Shown: positions 32,859-41,456 of the stretch, one piece after another
Layout of the letters: each line of letters starts with the position of its first letter
Numbering within the stretch: position 1 is the stretch's first letter
NCBI RefSeq assembly: GCF_001905465.1
Contig: NZ_LISX01000009.1
Span: 98,731-162,730 of the forward strand
Origin: Kitasatospora sp. CB01950
Lineage (GTDB): Bacteria; Actinomycetota; Actinomycetes; Streptomycetales; Streptomycetaceae
Length of the DNA: 64,000 nucleotides
Reading direction: 5' to 3'
The notes under the pieces: model-generated
Seen by the model: only the letters and a program-made list of their open reading frames with translations
Told to the model about the DNA's origin: nothing
The model's database searches: none
Position numbers and translations under genes: made by a program

Positions 32859-32874
32859 AGTTGTCTGTACAACT
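32859..32874. promoter_or_regulatory. Palindromic operator 1 of the phosphonate regulon
   Basis: AGTTGT-CTGT-ACAACT, a perfect 6-bp inverted repeat, ends 13 bp before the ATG of the TmpA/TmpB fusion gene and overlaps the start of its ribosome-binding region. Near-identical palindromes precede the importer operon (39181-39198) and the HpnW/PhnX genes (48545-48560). The form (GT-N-T-N2-AC-AAC) suits a HutC-type GntR regulator such as the one encoded at 38220-38987. Confidence 0.75.
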
Positions 32875-32887
32875 GGAGGCTGCTCCG

Positions 32888-34471
32888 ATGTCCGTCCCCG
32901 TCCCCAACCCCTACTGGCTGCGCGACAACTGCCCGTGCGCCGAGTGCCGCAACCCGCGCAGCGGGCAGAAGCGGTTCCAGATCGGCGACCTGCCGGACGA
33001 CCTGACCGCCGCCGAGGCCGTCGAGGACGCGACCGGCCTGAGCGTGCTGTGGTCCGACGGCCACCGCTCGCACTACCCGACCGACTGGAACACGCCCGAC
33101 GAGAGCGGCGACCACCGCACCGAGCACGGCAAGCGCCTGTGGGAGGCCGCCGACTTCGCCCGCGGCCTGCCCGAGGCCGACTGGTCGACCTACCTGGCCG
33201 ACCCGGAGGAGAAGATCGCCGTCCTCGCCGCCGTCCGCCGCTCCGGCTTCGCGGTACTCCGCGGCGTCCCCGTCGAGGAGCGTCAAGTCCTGGCCGTGGC
33301 ACGGAGTTTCGGCTACGTCCGGGACACCAACTACGGCGAGCTGTTCGACGTCCGGGTCGAGCCCGACGCGGTGAACTTCGCCTTCACCGACGCCGCCATC
33401 GCCCCGCACACCGACAACCCGTACCGTGACCCCGTCCCCACCCTCCAGCTGCTGCACTGCCTGCGCAACGAGGCCGCCGGCGGCGACTCCGGCCTGGTGG
33501 ACGGCTTCCGCGCGGCCGCGCTGCTGCGCGAGGAGGACCCGGAGGCGTTCGCGCTGCTCGCCCGCACGCCGGTGCCGTTCCGCTACCGCGACCGCACCGC
33601 CGACCTGGCCGCCGAGCTGCCGATGATCGGCCTCGACCCGCGCGGCGCGATCCGCGAGGTCCGCTTCAACAACCGCTCCATCGACACCATTCGCACCCTC
33701 GACGGCGCCGAGCTCGACGCCTTCTACGCCGCGTACCGGCGGTTCGCGGAGATCACCCTGCGCCCGGCCCTCCAGCTGGAGTTCCGCCTCGGCCCCGGCG
33801 ACTGCCTGATCTTCGACAACACCCGCCTGCTGCACGCCCGCACCGCCTTCGAGCAGGCCGGCGGCCGCCACCTGCAGGGCTGCTACGCCGACCTCGACTC
33901 GCTCTCCTCGACCCTGTCCGTGCTGCGGCGCAACGTCGCCGCCCTCGACGAGTTGGAGGCGCTGTTCGCGGGCGAGGGCGCCGGCGAGTATCTGGGCGAG
34001 GCCGTCACCATGGCCGAACACATGCTCCAGGCAGGCCAGTTGGCCCGCGCCGCGGGTGCCCCGCCGGCGCTGGTGGCCGCCGCGCTGCTGCACGACATCG
34101 GCCACTTCCACGGCAGCGGACTGGAGTTGATGGCCGGCGCCGACAACCGCCACGGCGCGACCGCCGCCGCCCGGCTCTCCCGCTTCTTCGCCCCGGCCGT
34201 CACCGAGCCCGTCCGCCTGCACGTCCCCGCCAAGCGCTACCTCTGCGCCGTCGAACCCGACTACTTCGCCAAGCTCTCCCCCGCCTCCGTCCACACCCTC
34301 GGCCTCCAGGGCGGCCCGATGACCCCCGCCGAGGCCGAGGAGTTCGCCGCCGGCCCGTTCGCCACCGACGCGGTCGCCGTCCGACGGTGGGACGAGGCCG
34401 CGAAGGACCCGTCGGCCGAAACCCCGACGTTCGCCGAATTCCGGCCGCTGCTGCTGGAGTTGATGGGATGA
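32888..34471 (+). CDS. TmpA-TmpB-like fusion: 2OG dioxygenase plus PhnZ-type HD oxygenase
   Basis: 527 aa. Residues 1-345 match gamma-butyrobetaine-hydroxylase-like dioxygenases. The N-terminal zinc motif is RDNCPCAECRNP, Fe(II) ligands are HTDNPYRDP (about H174, D176), and the distal His is in FDNTRLLHARTAF (about 315). Residues 365-527 are an HD domain: GEYLGEAVTMAEHMLQ and LLHDIGHFHG. The spacing Y-x2-E-x6-H-x23-HD equals that of PhnZ (Y24, E27, H34, H58-D59). In the known pair, TmpA hydroxylates 2-(trimethylammonio)ethylphosphonate and TmpB cleaves the C-P bond to glycine betaine and phosphate. The fusion should therefore do both steps, though the exact substrate is inferred. The start at 32888 follows TGGAGG. 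Confidence 0.82.
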   Translation: MSVPVPNPYWLRDNCPCAECRNPRSGQKRFQIGDLPDDLTAAEAVEDATGLSVLWSDGHRSHYPTDWNTPDESGDHRTEHGKRLWEAADFARGLPEADWSTYLADPEEKIAVLAAVRRSGFAVLRGVPVEERQVLAVARSFGYVRDTNYGELFDVRVEPDAVNFAFTDAAIAPHTDNPYRDPVPTLQLLHCLRNEAAGGDSGLVDGFRAAALLREEDPEAFALLARTPVPFRYRDRTADLAAELPMIGLDPRGAIREVRFNNRSIDTIRTLDGAELDAFYAAYRRFAEITLRPALQLEFRLGPGDCLIFDNTRLLHARTAFEQAGGRHLQGCYADLDSLSSTLSVLRRNVAALDELEALFAGEGAGEYLGEAVTMAEHMLQAGQLARAAGAPPALVAAALLHDIGHFHGSGLELMAGADNRHGATAAARLSRFFAPAVTEPVRLHVPAKRYLCAVEPDYFAKLSPASVHTLGLQGGPMTPAEAEEFAAGPFATDAVAVRRWDEAAKDPSAETPTFAEFRPLLLELMG

Positions 34472-34696
34472 ACCGCTGTCAACCCTGACCCTGGCCAGGG
34501 GTGCCGATTGACTTTCGGGCCGGGTGGAACGGGCGTCCCGGCTCATAGCGTCCGACCCATGCTGTTCACGCACCACAGGAAATCGAGGCGGCCCGGCCCG
34601 ACCGAAACCCCCGGGTCCAGGCCCGCCCTCGCCGCATCGCACCTGGAGCCTCCTGCACGACCGGGACCGGGACGAGCAGGGCGGGACCAGCACGAC

Positions 34697-35155
34697 TCAC
34701 TGCACGGGCCGGAGCACCGGCTCGATCCCGGCCAGGATCCCGCGCAGCTCCCGCGCTCCCCGGGCGACGCGCTGGTCGGCGTCCTGCGACAGTTTGTCGC
34801 ACCACCGAGCCGCGTCGTCCCAGTCATCGGCGAAGACGCCGAGCACGTCCACGACTGCGGTCGCGATCCAGTCCCCGTGACCCGGTTCGGCGACCGCCAG
34901 TGCGGACGCGACCACCGCGAGCCCGGCCCTGTCCATCCGCCGCAGCAACGCGCCCGTCGTCGCCCTGGTGACGAAGGTGTCATCGGGGTCGAGCACCAGT
35001 GCCAGCAACGCCTCGACCGCCTCCGGCAGTTCGGCGAACGCCGCCAGGCCGCACCCGGCATCCGCACGGTCGCCCGCGTCGCGACTCCGTCCGAGCGCGC
35101 ACAGCGCCACGACGGCGGCCCGGCGCAACTCCGGCCCGACGCCCCTACTGATCAC
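34697..35155 (-). CDS. Small HEAT-repeat-like hypothetical protein
   Basis: 152 aa, entirely helical. It has repeated motifs such as RRAAVVALCALGR, AVEALLALVLDPDDTFVTRATTGALLRRMD and LAVVASALAVAEPGHGDWIATAVVDVLGVFADDWD, the periodicity of HEAT-like repeats. It starts with GTG and overlaps the 3' end of the upstream SpoIIE-type gene by 11 bp, so the two are translated together. No enzymatic motif is seen; a partner of the phosphatase/kinase upstream is possible. Confidence 0.65.
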   Translation of the reverse strand: MISRGVGPELRRAAVVALCALGRSRDAGDRADAGCGLAAFAELPEAVEALLALVLDPDDTFVTRATTGALLRRMDRAGLAVVASALAVAEPGHGDWIATAVVDVLGVFADDWDDAARWCDKLSQDADQRVARGARELRGILAGIEPVLRPVQ

Positions 35156-37382
35156 GACCGACCCCCAGTTCGAACCAGACCACCTTGCCGACCGTCTTCC
35201 GGGACGCTCCCCAGCGGTCGGCGAGCCGGCTGACGAGCAGCAGGCCGCGGCCGCTGTCGGCGAGCGGGTCGTCGTCGTTCAGCGCCGGGAGTTCGTGGTC
35301 GTCGTCGCAGACCTCGATCAACAGCCGGTCGGTGCAGACCAGTTGGAGGTCGATCGGCAGGTGGGCCACTCGCTGGGCGTTGGTCACCAGCTCGCCGGCC
35401 AGCAGTTCGGCGGTGAACGACAGATGGTCCAGCCCCCACTGTTCGAGCCGGGCCCGCACCCACCGTCGGACCATCCGCACGGCGGTGGGGTGGAGCGGCA
35501 CCACGAAGGCCGCCACCCTGTCCTGCGGAATGCCGTCCAACCGGGCCGCCAGCAGGGCCACGTCGTCCCGCCGGTCCGGCAGCGCACCCAACAGGAGGGT
35601 GCAGGCGTCGTCCGGGTCGTCGGCCGGCCCGATCAGCTCGCCGCACAGCTCGGCCAGCCCGTCGACCAGGCTGTCACTGCACATCACCAGCATCGAGCCG
35701 TCCGGGACGGTCAACTTCTGCGGAACGAACGGAATCCCGCCGACCCCGATCGGCGCTCCCGGCGGAACCGGAAGCAGCTCGCCCCGACCGTCCCGATGCA
35801 CCAGCACCGGCGGGGTGTGCCCGGCCGAGGCGACCTCGCAGGTCCGGTTGATCGGGTCGTAGACGGCGTACAGGCAGGTGGCGAGGTGGTCGTCGCCCAG
35901 GGTGTGGGCCAAGTTGTCGAGGTGGCGTAGCAGTTGGCCGGGCGGCAGGTCGAGCGCCGCGAACGCCTGCACCCCGGCCCGGAGTCGGCTCATCGCCTGC
36001 GCGGCGGGCAGCCCGTGGCCCATCACGTCGCCGATCACCAACGCCACCCGGCTGCCCGGCAGTTGGATCGCATCGAACCAGTCTCCGCCGGCCCCGGCTT
36101 CCCCGTCGCCCGGCAGGTAGCGGTGGGCGATCCGGGTCCCGGGGATGCGCGGCGGCTCGGTCGGGATCATCGACCGTTGCAGGGCCGACGCCAGCCGGCC
36201 CTCCGCCTGGTACAGCCGGGCACTGTCCAGTAGCAGCGCGCCACGTTCCGCAAGCCCCGACAGCAGCTCGATGTCGGCCCGCTCGAACGGCAACCGTCCA
36301 GGCTCCCGGACGAATTGGAGCGCCCCGAACACCTCGCCCCGGACGGACAGCGGCAGTGTCAGCGTCGAATGCACCAGTTCTTCGTCCAGCTCTCCGGGTA
36401 CCGAGGCGAGCGACGGAACGCCGTCCCGAAGCACTCGCCTCGCTTCCCCGAACAGACGCCCCGGATTGTCGAACTCGTCGTCGCCCGACTGGAAAGCCAT
36501 CAATGACGTGTCCTGGCCGGGGACTCCGAGGTACGCGGACCGCAGGAACACCTTGGCGGACGTCGCCCAGCCCGGGACGAACACTTCGCAGAGCTCGGTC
36601 GCGGTGGCGAGCAGATCCGGCTTCGTCCCGACCTTGCGCGCGAACTCCCGGCCGAGCACCGCCGCCGGCGACTCCAACTCCGCCCGGTACCTCAACTCCC
36701 GCTCGTGCCGCGCCCGCTGGGTGGCGAGCGCGGCCTCCGCCGCCAGCAACCGCGCCTCCAACCGAACGCACTGGTCCTCCGCGTCGTGCCGCAGCTCCTG
36801 GGCCCGCGCCAGCTCGGTTCGCAGCAGGTCCAACTCCCGCCTGAGCTCCCGCAGTTCCTCGCGCGCATGCTCCGTCTCGGGCCCGTCCGCCCAGCGCTCC
36901 AACTCCCCCGGCCCGGCCCCGTACCGCGCCGCGGCCCGGTCGGCCTCCAGTTGCCGGTAGCGCTGTTCGGCCTGGTGTGCCTGCGCCTCGGTCGCCTCCA
37001 GCGAGCGCAGCAGGTACCGTTCCCGCACCCCCGCCAACTGCAAGTCGCGTTCCGCCGCGCCCAGTCGGTCGCGCAGTTCCTCGACCTCGTGCCGCGAGGC
37101 GTTGCGCACCTGCAACGCCGCCATCCGCAGCCGGTGGACGTGCTCCTGCACCTCCGGGGTGACGGACTCCCCGGTGGTCTCGGCGACCTGCCGCAGCAGC
37201 TCGTCCACGAAGTCCTTGGGGGCGATCCGCGCCCCGCTGAAGTACCGCGAGACGCTGCCCTTGTCGCGGTTGCAGCGGGCCGCGTAGCGGGTGAGCGAGA
37301 TCCCCAGCGCCTGGAACAACTGCTCCAGGAAGGCCGTGAACGCCGCGACTTCCGGCCCCCCGCCCCGCGGTTCGAGCGTCAT
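35145..37382 (-). CDS. Multidomain regulator: HTH, coiled coil, GAF, SpoIIE phosphatase, HATPase
   Basis: 745 aa. Residues 1-60 are an XRE-like helix-turn-helix unit (GISLTRYAARCNRDKGSVSRYFSG). About 90-230 is a coiled coil rich in Glu, Arg and Leu. About 240-390 is a GAF domain (LLATATELCEVFVPGWA ... ERADIELLSGLAERGALL). About 410-610 is a PP2C/SpoIIE phosphatase with RYLPGDGEAGAGGDWFDAIQ and VIGDVMGHGLPAA, carrying the metal-binding Asp residues. The last 120 residues are an RsbW-like HATPase with ELVTNAQRVAH and DSGRGLLLVSRLADRWG. Such proteins reset anti-sigma factor switches in streptomycetes. The ATG at 37382 is chosen; the frame runs further but without features. The HEAT-like gene follows. 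Confidence 0.88.
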   Translation of the reverse strand: MTLEPRGGGPEVAAFTAFLEQLFQALGISLTRYAARCNRDKGSVSRYFSGARIAPKDFVDELLRQVAETTGESVTPEVQEHVHRLRMAALQVRNASRHEVEELRDRLGAAERDLQLAGVRERYLLRSLEATEAQAHQAEQRYRQLEADRAAARYGAGPGELERWADGPETEHAREELRELRRELDLLRTELARAQELRHDAEDQCVRLEARLLAAEAALATQRARHERELRYRAELESPAAVLGREFARKVGTKPDLLATATELCEVFVPGWATSAKVFLRSAYLGVPGQDTSLMAFQSGDDEFDNPGRLFGEARRVLRDGVPSLASVPGELDEELVHSTLTLPLSVRGEVFGALQFVREPGRLPFERADIELLSGLAERGALLLDSARLYQAEGRLASALQRSMIPTEPPRIPGTRIAHRYLPGDGEAGAGGDWFDAIQLPGSRVALVIGDVMGHGLPAAQAMSRLRAGVQAFAALDLPPGQLLRHLDNLAHTLGDDHLATCLYAVYDPINRTCEVASAGHTPPVLVHRDGRGELLPVPPGAPIGVGGIPFVPQKLTVPDGSMLVMCSDSLVDGLAELCGELIGPADDPDDACTLLLGALPDRRDDVALLAARLDGIPQDRVAAFVVPLHPTAVRMVRRWVRARLEQWGLDHLSFTAELLAGELVTNAQRVAHLPIDLQLVCTDRLLIEVCDDDHELPALNDDDPLADSGRGLLLVSRLADRWGASRKTVGKVVWFELGVGRDQ

Positions 37383-37503
37383 CGACCCGACTCCCCTCCC
37401 CGGCCGTTGCCGGAAAGTGGCAACCCGTTGCGCCTGGCGCAACCCTCGACCTGCGTCGAAGACTAGGAGAAATCCTCAACCCCCCGCAGTGAAAGGCCCA
37501 TTG

Positions 37504-37707
37504 ATGTTCACCGCAGTCGTCCGACAGCTCGCCGCCTGCCAGCGCGCAGTGGTCGTGGCCCTGGCCCTGCTCCCCGTGATCCTGGTGACGGTGGCCTGCC
37601 TGCCCGCCGTCCTGCTCCTCCCCGCCTTCCCCGGCGGCATCCGCCGCCTCACCGCCCTGCTCACCCTGCTCCGCCGCTGGACCGACACCGTCCTGTCCCG
37701 GAGCTAG
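37504..37707 (+). CDS. Small membrane protein
   Basis: 67 aa. One strongly hydrophobic segment (VVVALALLPVILVTVACLPA and on to LLLPAF, about residues 16-42) is followed by a basic amphipathic tail (RRLTALLTLLRRWTDTVLSRS). The ATG follows GAAAGG at 9 bp. It is divergent from the SpoIIE-type regulator, with 121 bp between start codons, a common arrangement for a co-regulated product. No family was recognised; coding potential is supported by start, ribosome-binding site and composition. Confidence 0.6.
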   Translation: MFTAVVRQLAACQRAVVVALALLPVILVTVACLPAVLLLPAFPGGIRRLTALLTLLRRWTDTVLSRS

Positions 37708-37769
37708 GCAGGGCACGCCCAAGGCAGTCCCCGTCACGGCGCCCTACCGGCAGAAGTGGCGGCGTCCGG

Positions 37770-38177
37770 TCACTCGGGCAGCGCCGCCGTCAGGTCGATC
37801 TCCACCAACTGGCCGCGGTAGCCGAGCGCGGTGACGCCCAGCAGCGTGCCGGCGGTGGCGAATGCGGGCGCGAGCGGCCCGGCCTGCAGGTGGTCCCAGG
37901 CGGCGGCGAGTTCCTCCGCCCGGTCGCTCACCACGTAGATCACCGACCGCACCACCCGCTCGGGGCCGACCCCGACCGCCCCGAGGGCGACCAGCGAGTT
38001 GGCGACCATCTGGTCGATCTGCGCGAACAGGTCGCCCTCGCCGACCAGGACGTCGTGGCGGTCCATCGGGCACTGCCCGGCCAGGTGCGCGGTGCGGCCG
38101 GCTTCGACGACGGTGATGTGGGCGTAGCCGCCGGTCGGGTGGAGTTCGGCGGGGCTGATGCGGGTGATGTCGGTCAT
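37770..38177 (-). CDS. RidA (YjgF/YER057c/UK114) family protein
   Basis: 135 aa. AHITVVEAGRTAHLAGQCPMDRHD, IDQMVANSLVALGAVGVGPERVVRSVIYVV and the C-terminal LLGVTALGYRGQLVEIDLTA fit the RidA fold. The family arginine appears as R in LGYRGQLVEID, although the canonical R-x-x-V-E-I motif is altered. RidA proteins hydrolyse reactive enamines and imines. It lies 42 bp downstream of the GntR gene and is probably co-transcribed with it. An imine-hydrolysing role alongside the amine-oxidising HpnW enzyme of this regulon is my inference. Confidence 0.85.
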   Translation of the reverse strand: MTDITRISPAELHPTGGYAHITVVEAGRTAHLAGQCPMDRHDVLVGEGDLFAQIDQMVANSLVALGAVGVGPERVVRSVIYVVSDRAEELAAAWDHLQAGPLAPAFATAGTLLGVTALGYRGQLVEIDLTAALPE

Positions 38178-38219
38178 CCGCCGATGGTCGCCCACCCGCA
38201 GGACGGCCGCACCCGAATT

Positions 38220-38987
38220 TCAGTCGTTCTCCCGGGCGTGCCGCGAAAGCGCCGACGACGCAAGGGAGTTGTGGATCGAGAACGCCACCGTCCCGGGCAG
38301 GTACCGGTCCTGGGACCACTCGACGGGCGTGCCGGTGGGGTCCGTCGTGCGGCGCTTCTCGCGCAGCAGCGGGCTGCCGCGCCGGCAGCCGAGCAGGCGG
38401 GCGTCGTCGGCGTTGGCGCCGACCACGTCGATGGTGTGGTCGGCGTCGCTGAACAGGATGCCGTGTTCGCGCAGCGGTTCGGTGTGGGAGACGGCGTCGG
38501 GCGGGAGTTGGGCGACGAGTTCGCCGACCCGGGGCGGGTAGACGGTGCGTTCGACCATGACGGGGGTGCCGGAGAGGGTGCGCAGCCGGAGCATGGCGTA
38601 GACCTCGGTGCCGGGTTCGAGGCGCAGGTGTTCGCGTTCGGCGGCGTCGGCGGGGCGGCGGACCATGGATTCGAGCCGGCCGCCGGGTTCCTCGCCCATG
38701 GAGCGGGCCCAGTGGGTGAAGGAGAGCAGTTCGGAGAAGGACTGGACGCGGGCGCTGCCGAGGACGACCCGGCGGGTGCCGCGGCGGGAGGTGACCAGGC
38801 CGTCGGCGCGCAGCAGGGCGAGGGCCTGCCGGACGGTGCCGCGGGAGACGCCGTACTGCTCGGCGAGGGCGCCCTCCGCCGGCAGTCGTCCGGCGTCGCC
38901 GAACGAGCCGGAGGTGATCGCTTCGCGCAGGTCGGCGGCCACCTTGCGGTAGAGCGAGCCGGCGGCGCTGTCCTGGTCGGGTGCCAC
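38220..38987 (-). CDS. GntR-family (HutC/PhnF-type) transcriptional regulator
   Basis: 255 aa. The N-terminal winged helix (about 10-78) reads RKVAADLREAITSGSF...LPAEGALAEQYGVSRGTVRQALALLRADGLVTSRRGTR, a textbook GntR head. The C-terminal UTRA domain (about 85-245) has VYAMLRLRTLSGTPVMVERTVYPP and SPLLREKRRTTDPTGTPVEWSQDRYLPGT, typical of HutC/PhnF regulators that bind metabolites. It is divergent from the phosphonate-type importer, with palindrome 39181-39198 in between, and is the probable regulator of all three palindrome-bearing loci. It starts with GTG. Confidence 0.9.
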   Translation of the reverse strand: MAPDQDSAAGSLYRKVAADLREAITSGSFGDAGRLPAEGALAEQYGVSRGTVRQALALLRADGLVTSRRGTRRVVLGSARVQSFSELLSFTHWARSMGEEPGGRLESMVRRPADAAEREHLRLEPGTEVYAMLRLRTLSGTPVMVERTVYPPRVGELVAQLPPDAVSHTEPLREHGILFSDADHTIDVVGANADDARLLGCRRGSPLLREKRRTTDPTGTPVEWSQDRYLPGTVAFSIHNSLASSALSRHAREND

Positions 38988-39180
38988 GTGCGTCGAGTCC
39001 CTTGACTGGTAAGGAGATTGGGCTGTGTCCGCGCTGTGATCGCGCGTACACCATTGACTGTAGCCGCTGCTGCCGCGCCCTCCGGCGCGGGGCGCGACCG
39101 TTCCGACAGCCGCCCCCTGTACTGGGCCGTCCGTTCACTTTCCCGTCACCGGCCTCGGGCGTACTTAGCTCGGGCGACGG

Positions 39181-39198
39181 AAGTTGGCTGGCCAACTT
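39181..39198. promoter_or_regulatory. Palindromic operator 2 (importer / GntR intergenic region)
   Basis: AAGTTGGC-TG-GCCAACTT is a perfect 18-bp palindrome in the 289-bp gap between the divergent GntR gene and the importer operon, about 80 bp before the importer start. Its core AGTTG-N6-CAACT is the same as in the palindromes upstream of the TmpA/TmpB fusion and HpnW genes. It could control both directions. Confidence 0.72.
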
Positions 39199-39276
39199 GG
39201 CCGCGGACATGCCGCGCCGCGCACCGAACACCCTCTTGTGATCTCTGCAGCTCCACTTCCTCCAGGAGACCCTCCC

Positions 39277-40443
39277 GTGACCGTGCACCGCCACCGCGCC
39301 GCCGCCCTCGCGGCCGTGCTGACCGCTGCCGCGCTCTCCCTGTCCGCCTGCGGCTCCGCCGGCTCGACCGCCAAGTCCGGCGACGCCAAGGGCGGTGCGG
39401 GCAACGCCAAGACCGCCACCTCGCTGGCCGACTTCGGCGGCATGGACGGCCTGGTCGCCGCCGCGAAGAAGGAGGGCAAGCTGCACGTCATCACCCTCCC
39501 GCGCGACTGGGCCAACTACGGCAAGCTGATGGACGACTTCAAGGCGAAGTACGGCATCGAGATCGAGGACGAGAACCCGGACGGCTCCAGCCAGGACGAG
39601 ATCAACGCGGTCAAGTCCCGCAAGGGCCAGGACCGCGCGCCCGACACCCTGGACCTGGGTTCGGCGTTCGCGCTGTCCGCCGCCAAGGAGGGCATCCTCG
39701 CCCCCTACAAGGTCGCGTCCTTCGACAAGATCCCGGACACCATGAAGGACCCGGCCGGTCTGCGGGTCAACGACTACGGCGGCTACGTCTCGATCGGCTG
39801 CGACGCCAAGAAGGTCGCCAACTGCCCGAAGACCTTCGCCGACCTGCTCAAGCCCGAGTACAAGGGCCAGGTCGCGCTGAACGGCAACCCGACCAAGTCC
39901 GGTTCGGCGTTCGGCGGCGTGTACGCGGCCGCGCTGGCCAACGGCGGTTCGCTGGACAACATCCAGCCCGGCATCGACTTCTTCGCCAAGCTGAAGCAGT
40001 CCGGCAACTTCAACCCGGTCGAGTCCACCCCGGCGACCGTCGAGAAGGGCGAGACCCCGATCTCGATCGACTGGTCGTACCTGAACGCCGGCTACACCGA
40101 CGAGTTCAAGGGCAAGGGCGTCGACTGGAAGGTGTCGATCCCCTCGGACGGCTCCTACGCCCAGTTCTACAACCAGGCCATCAACAAGGACGCGCCGCAC
40201 CCGGCGGCCGCCCGCCTGTGGATGGAGTACCTGTACTCGGCCGAGGGCCAGAACGGCTTCATGGGCGGCTACGCCACCCCGGCGCTGTTCGACGCGATGA
40301 AGAAGGACGGCACCCTGGACACCGCCGCCGCGGCCAAGCTGCCGGTCGTCGAGAAGCCGTTCACCACCTTCCCGTCCTCGGAGCAGATCGACGCGGCCAA
40401 GAAGGTCGTGACCGAGAACTGGGCCAAGGCGATCGCGGGCTGA
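39277..40443 (+). CDS. Phosphonate-type ABC importer, substrate-binding lipoprotein
   Basis: 388 aa. The signal ends in the lipobox LSLSACGSAG (Cys near residue 21), so the mature protein is lipid-anchored outside the membrane. The body has KEGKLHVITLPRDWANYGKLMDDF, APDTLDLGSAFALSAAKEGIL, DWSYLNAGYTDEFKGKGVDWK and LWMEYLYSAEGQNGFMGGYATP, the pattern of the Fe3+/2-aminoethylphosphonate (PhnS-like) binding proteins of family 1 extracellular proteins. First gene of a four-gene importer operon. The GTG at 39277 follows AGGAG at 9 bp. Substrate inference rests on the regulon: an aminoalkylphosphonate is likely. Confidence 0.87.
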   Translation: MTVHRHRAAALAAVLTAAALSLSACGSAGSTAKSGDAKGGAGNAKTATSLADFGGMDGLVAAAKKEGKLHVITLPRDWANYGKLMDDFKAKYGIEIEDENPDGSSQDEINAVKSRKGQDRAPDTLDLGSAFALSAAKEGILAPYKVASFDKIPDTMKDPAGLRVNDYGGYVSIGCDAKKVANCPKTFADLLKPEYKGQVALNGNPTKSGSAFGGVYAAALANGGSLDNIQPGIDFFAKLKQSGNFNPVESTPATVEKGETPISIDWSYLNAGYTDEFKGKGVDWKVSIPSDGSYAQFYNQAINKDAPHPAAARLWMEYLYSAEGQNGFMGGYATPALFDAMKKDGTLDTAAAAKLPVVEKPFTTFPSSEQIDAAKKVVTENWAKAIAG

Positions 40444-40451
40444 TCACCGAA

Positions 40452-41456
40452 ATGACCACGGCTCCCACCCCGGTGCCGGCCCCGGCCGCCGCTGACCTCA
40501 GCGGCGGCCCGGGGGCCGCGGGCACCGCCACGAACTCCCCCACCCTCCCGAACTCCACCCCGCCGAGCTCCACCCTCCGGAGCTCCGCCCCTAAGGCCGC
40601 CGGACGCCGCCTGCTGCGCGGCAAGTCCTGGCTGGCCACCGTCCCGCTGCTGGTGTTCTTCCTGATCGGCTTCGGCCTGCCCGCCGTCGCCATCGTCACC
40701 GGGGCGTTCACCGTCTCCAGCGACGCGGACACCGGCGCGGGCTCGTTCACCACCGCCAACGTCACCGACTCGGTGCAGGGCGCCTACTGGACGGCCCTGG
40801 TCTCCAGCGTGAAGCTGTCCGCGCTCACCGCGCTGATCGGCACCGTCGTCGGCGTCCCGATCGCACAGGCGGTGCTCACCTCCCGGTTCCGGGTGCTGCG
40901 CGAGGCGGTGCTGACCGCCTCCGGCGTGCTCGCCAACTTCGGCGGCCTGCCGCTGGCGTTCGCGTTCGTCGCGACCCTCGGCAACGCCGGTGAGCTGACC
41001 AAGATGTTCCACCTGACCGACCACGGCTGGTCGCTGTACAGCTTCACCGGCCTGACCGTCGCCTACCTGTACTTCCTGGTGCCGCTGATGGTCCTCACCA
41101 TCACCCCGGCCCTGGAGGGCCTGCGGGTCCAGTGGCGCGAGGCCGCCCAGAACAACCGGGCCACCAGCCTCCAGTACTGGCGGCACGTCGCGCTGCCGAT
41201 CCTCTTCCCGTCCCTGCTCGGCGGCTTCGTGCTGCTGTTCGGCTCGGCGTTCGCCGCGTACGCCACCGCCGCCGCGATGGTCGGCGCGACCGTCCCGCTG
41301 ATCAGCCGGCAGATCGCCGACGCGCTGTCCGGCAACGTGCTGGTCGGCCAGGGCAACCTGGCGCTGGCGCTCAGCCTCGACATGATCATCGTCGCCGTCC
41401 TGGTGATGGCCGTGTACCTGCCCCTCCAGCGTCGGAGTGCCCGATGGCTCAGCTGA
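40452..41456 (+). CDS. Phosphonate-type ABC importer, permease 1
   Basis: 334 aa. An Ala/Pro/Ser-rich N-terminal tail of about 55 residues precedes the first membrane helix (LATVPLLVFFLIGFGLPAVAIV). Six transmembrane segments follow, and the EAA-type cytoplasmic loop reads WREAAQNNRATSLQYWRHVALPILFPSLLG. It matches the first permease of 2-aminoethylphosphonate/Fe3+-type importers (PhnU-like). It starts 8 bp after the binding-protein stop and overlaps the second permease by 13 bp. Confidence 0.87.
   Translation: MTTAPTPVPAPAAADLSGGPGAAGTATNSPTLPNSTPPSSTLRSSAPKAAGRRLLRGKSWLATVPLLVFFLIGFGLPAVAIVTGAFTVSSDADTGAGSFTTANVTDSVQGAYWTALVSSVKLSALTALIGTVVGVPIAQAVLTSRFRVLREAVLTASGVLANFGGLPLAFAFVATLGNAGELTKMFHLTDHGWSLYSFTGLTVAYLYFLVPLMVLTITPALEGLRVQWREAAQNNRATSLQYWRHVALPILFPSLLGGFVLLFGSAFAAYATAAAMVGATVPLISRQIADALSGNVLVGQGNLALALSLDMIIVAVLVMAVYLPLQRRSARWLS

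Noticed and set aside
34560-34696. Short plus-strand frame beginning MLFTHHRKSRRPG after a -10-like CATAGCGT
   Set aside because: Beyond the first dozen residues the frame is antisense to the HEAT-like gene, and no ribosome-binding site is present; it could be a leaderless small peptide or a remnant, but it is not supportable.
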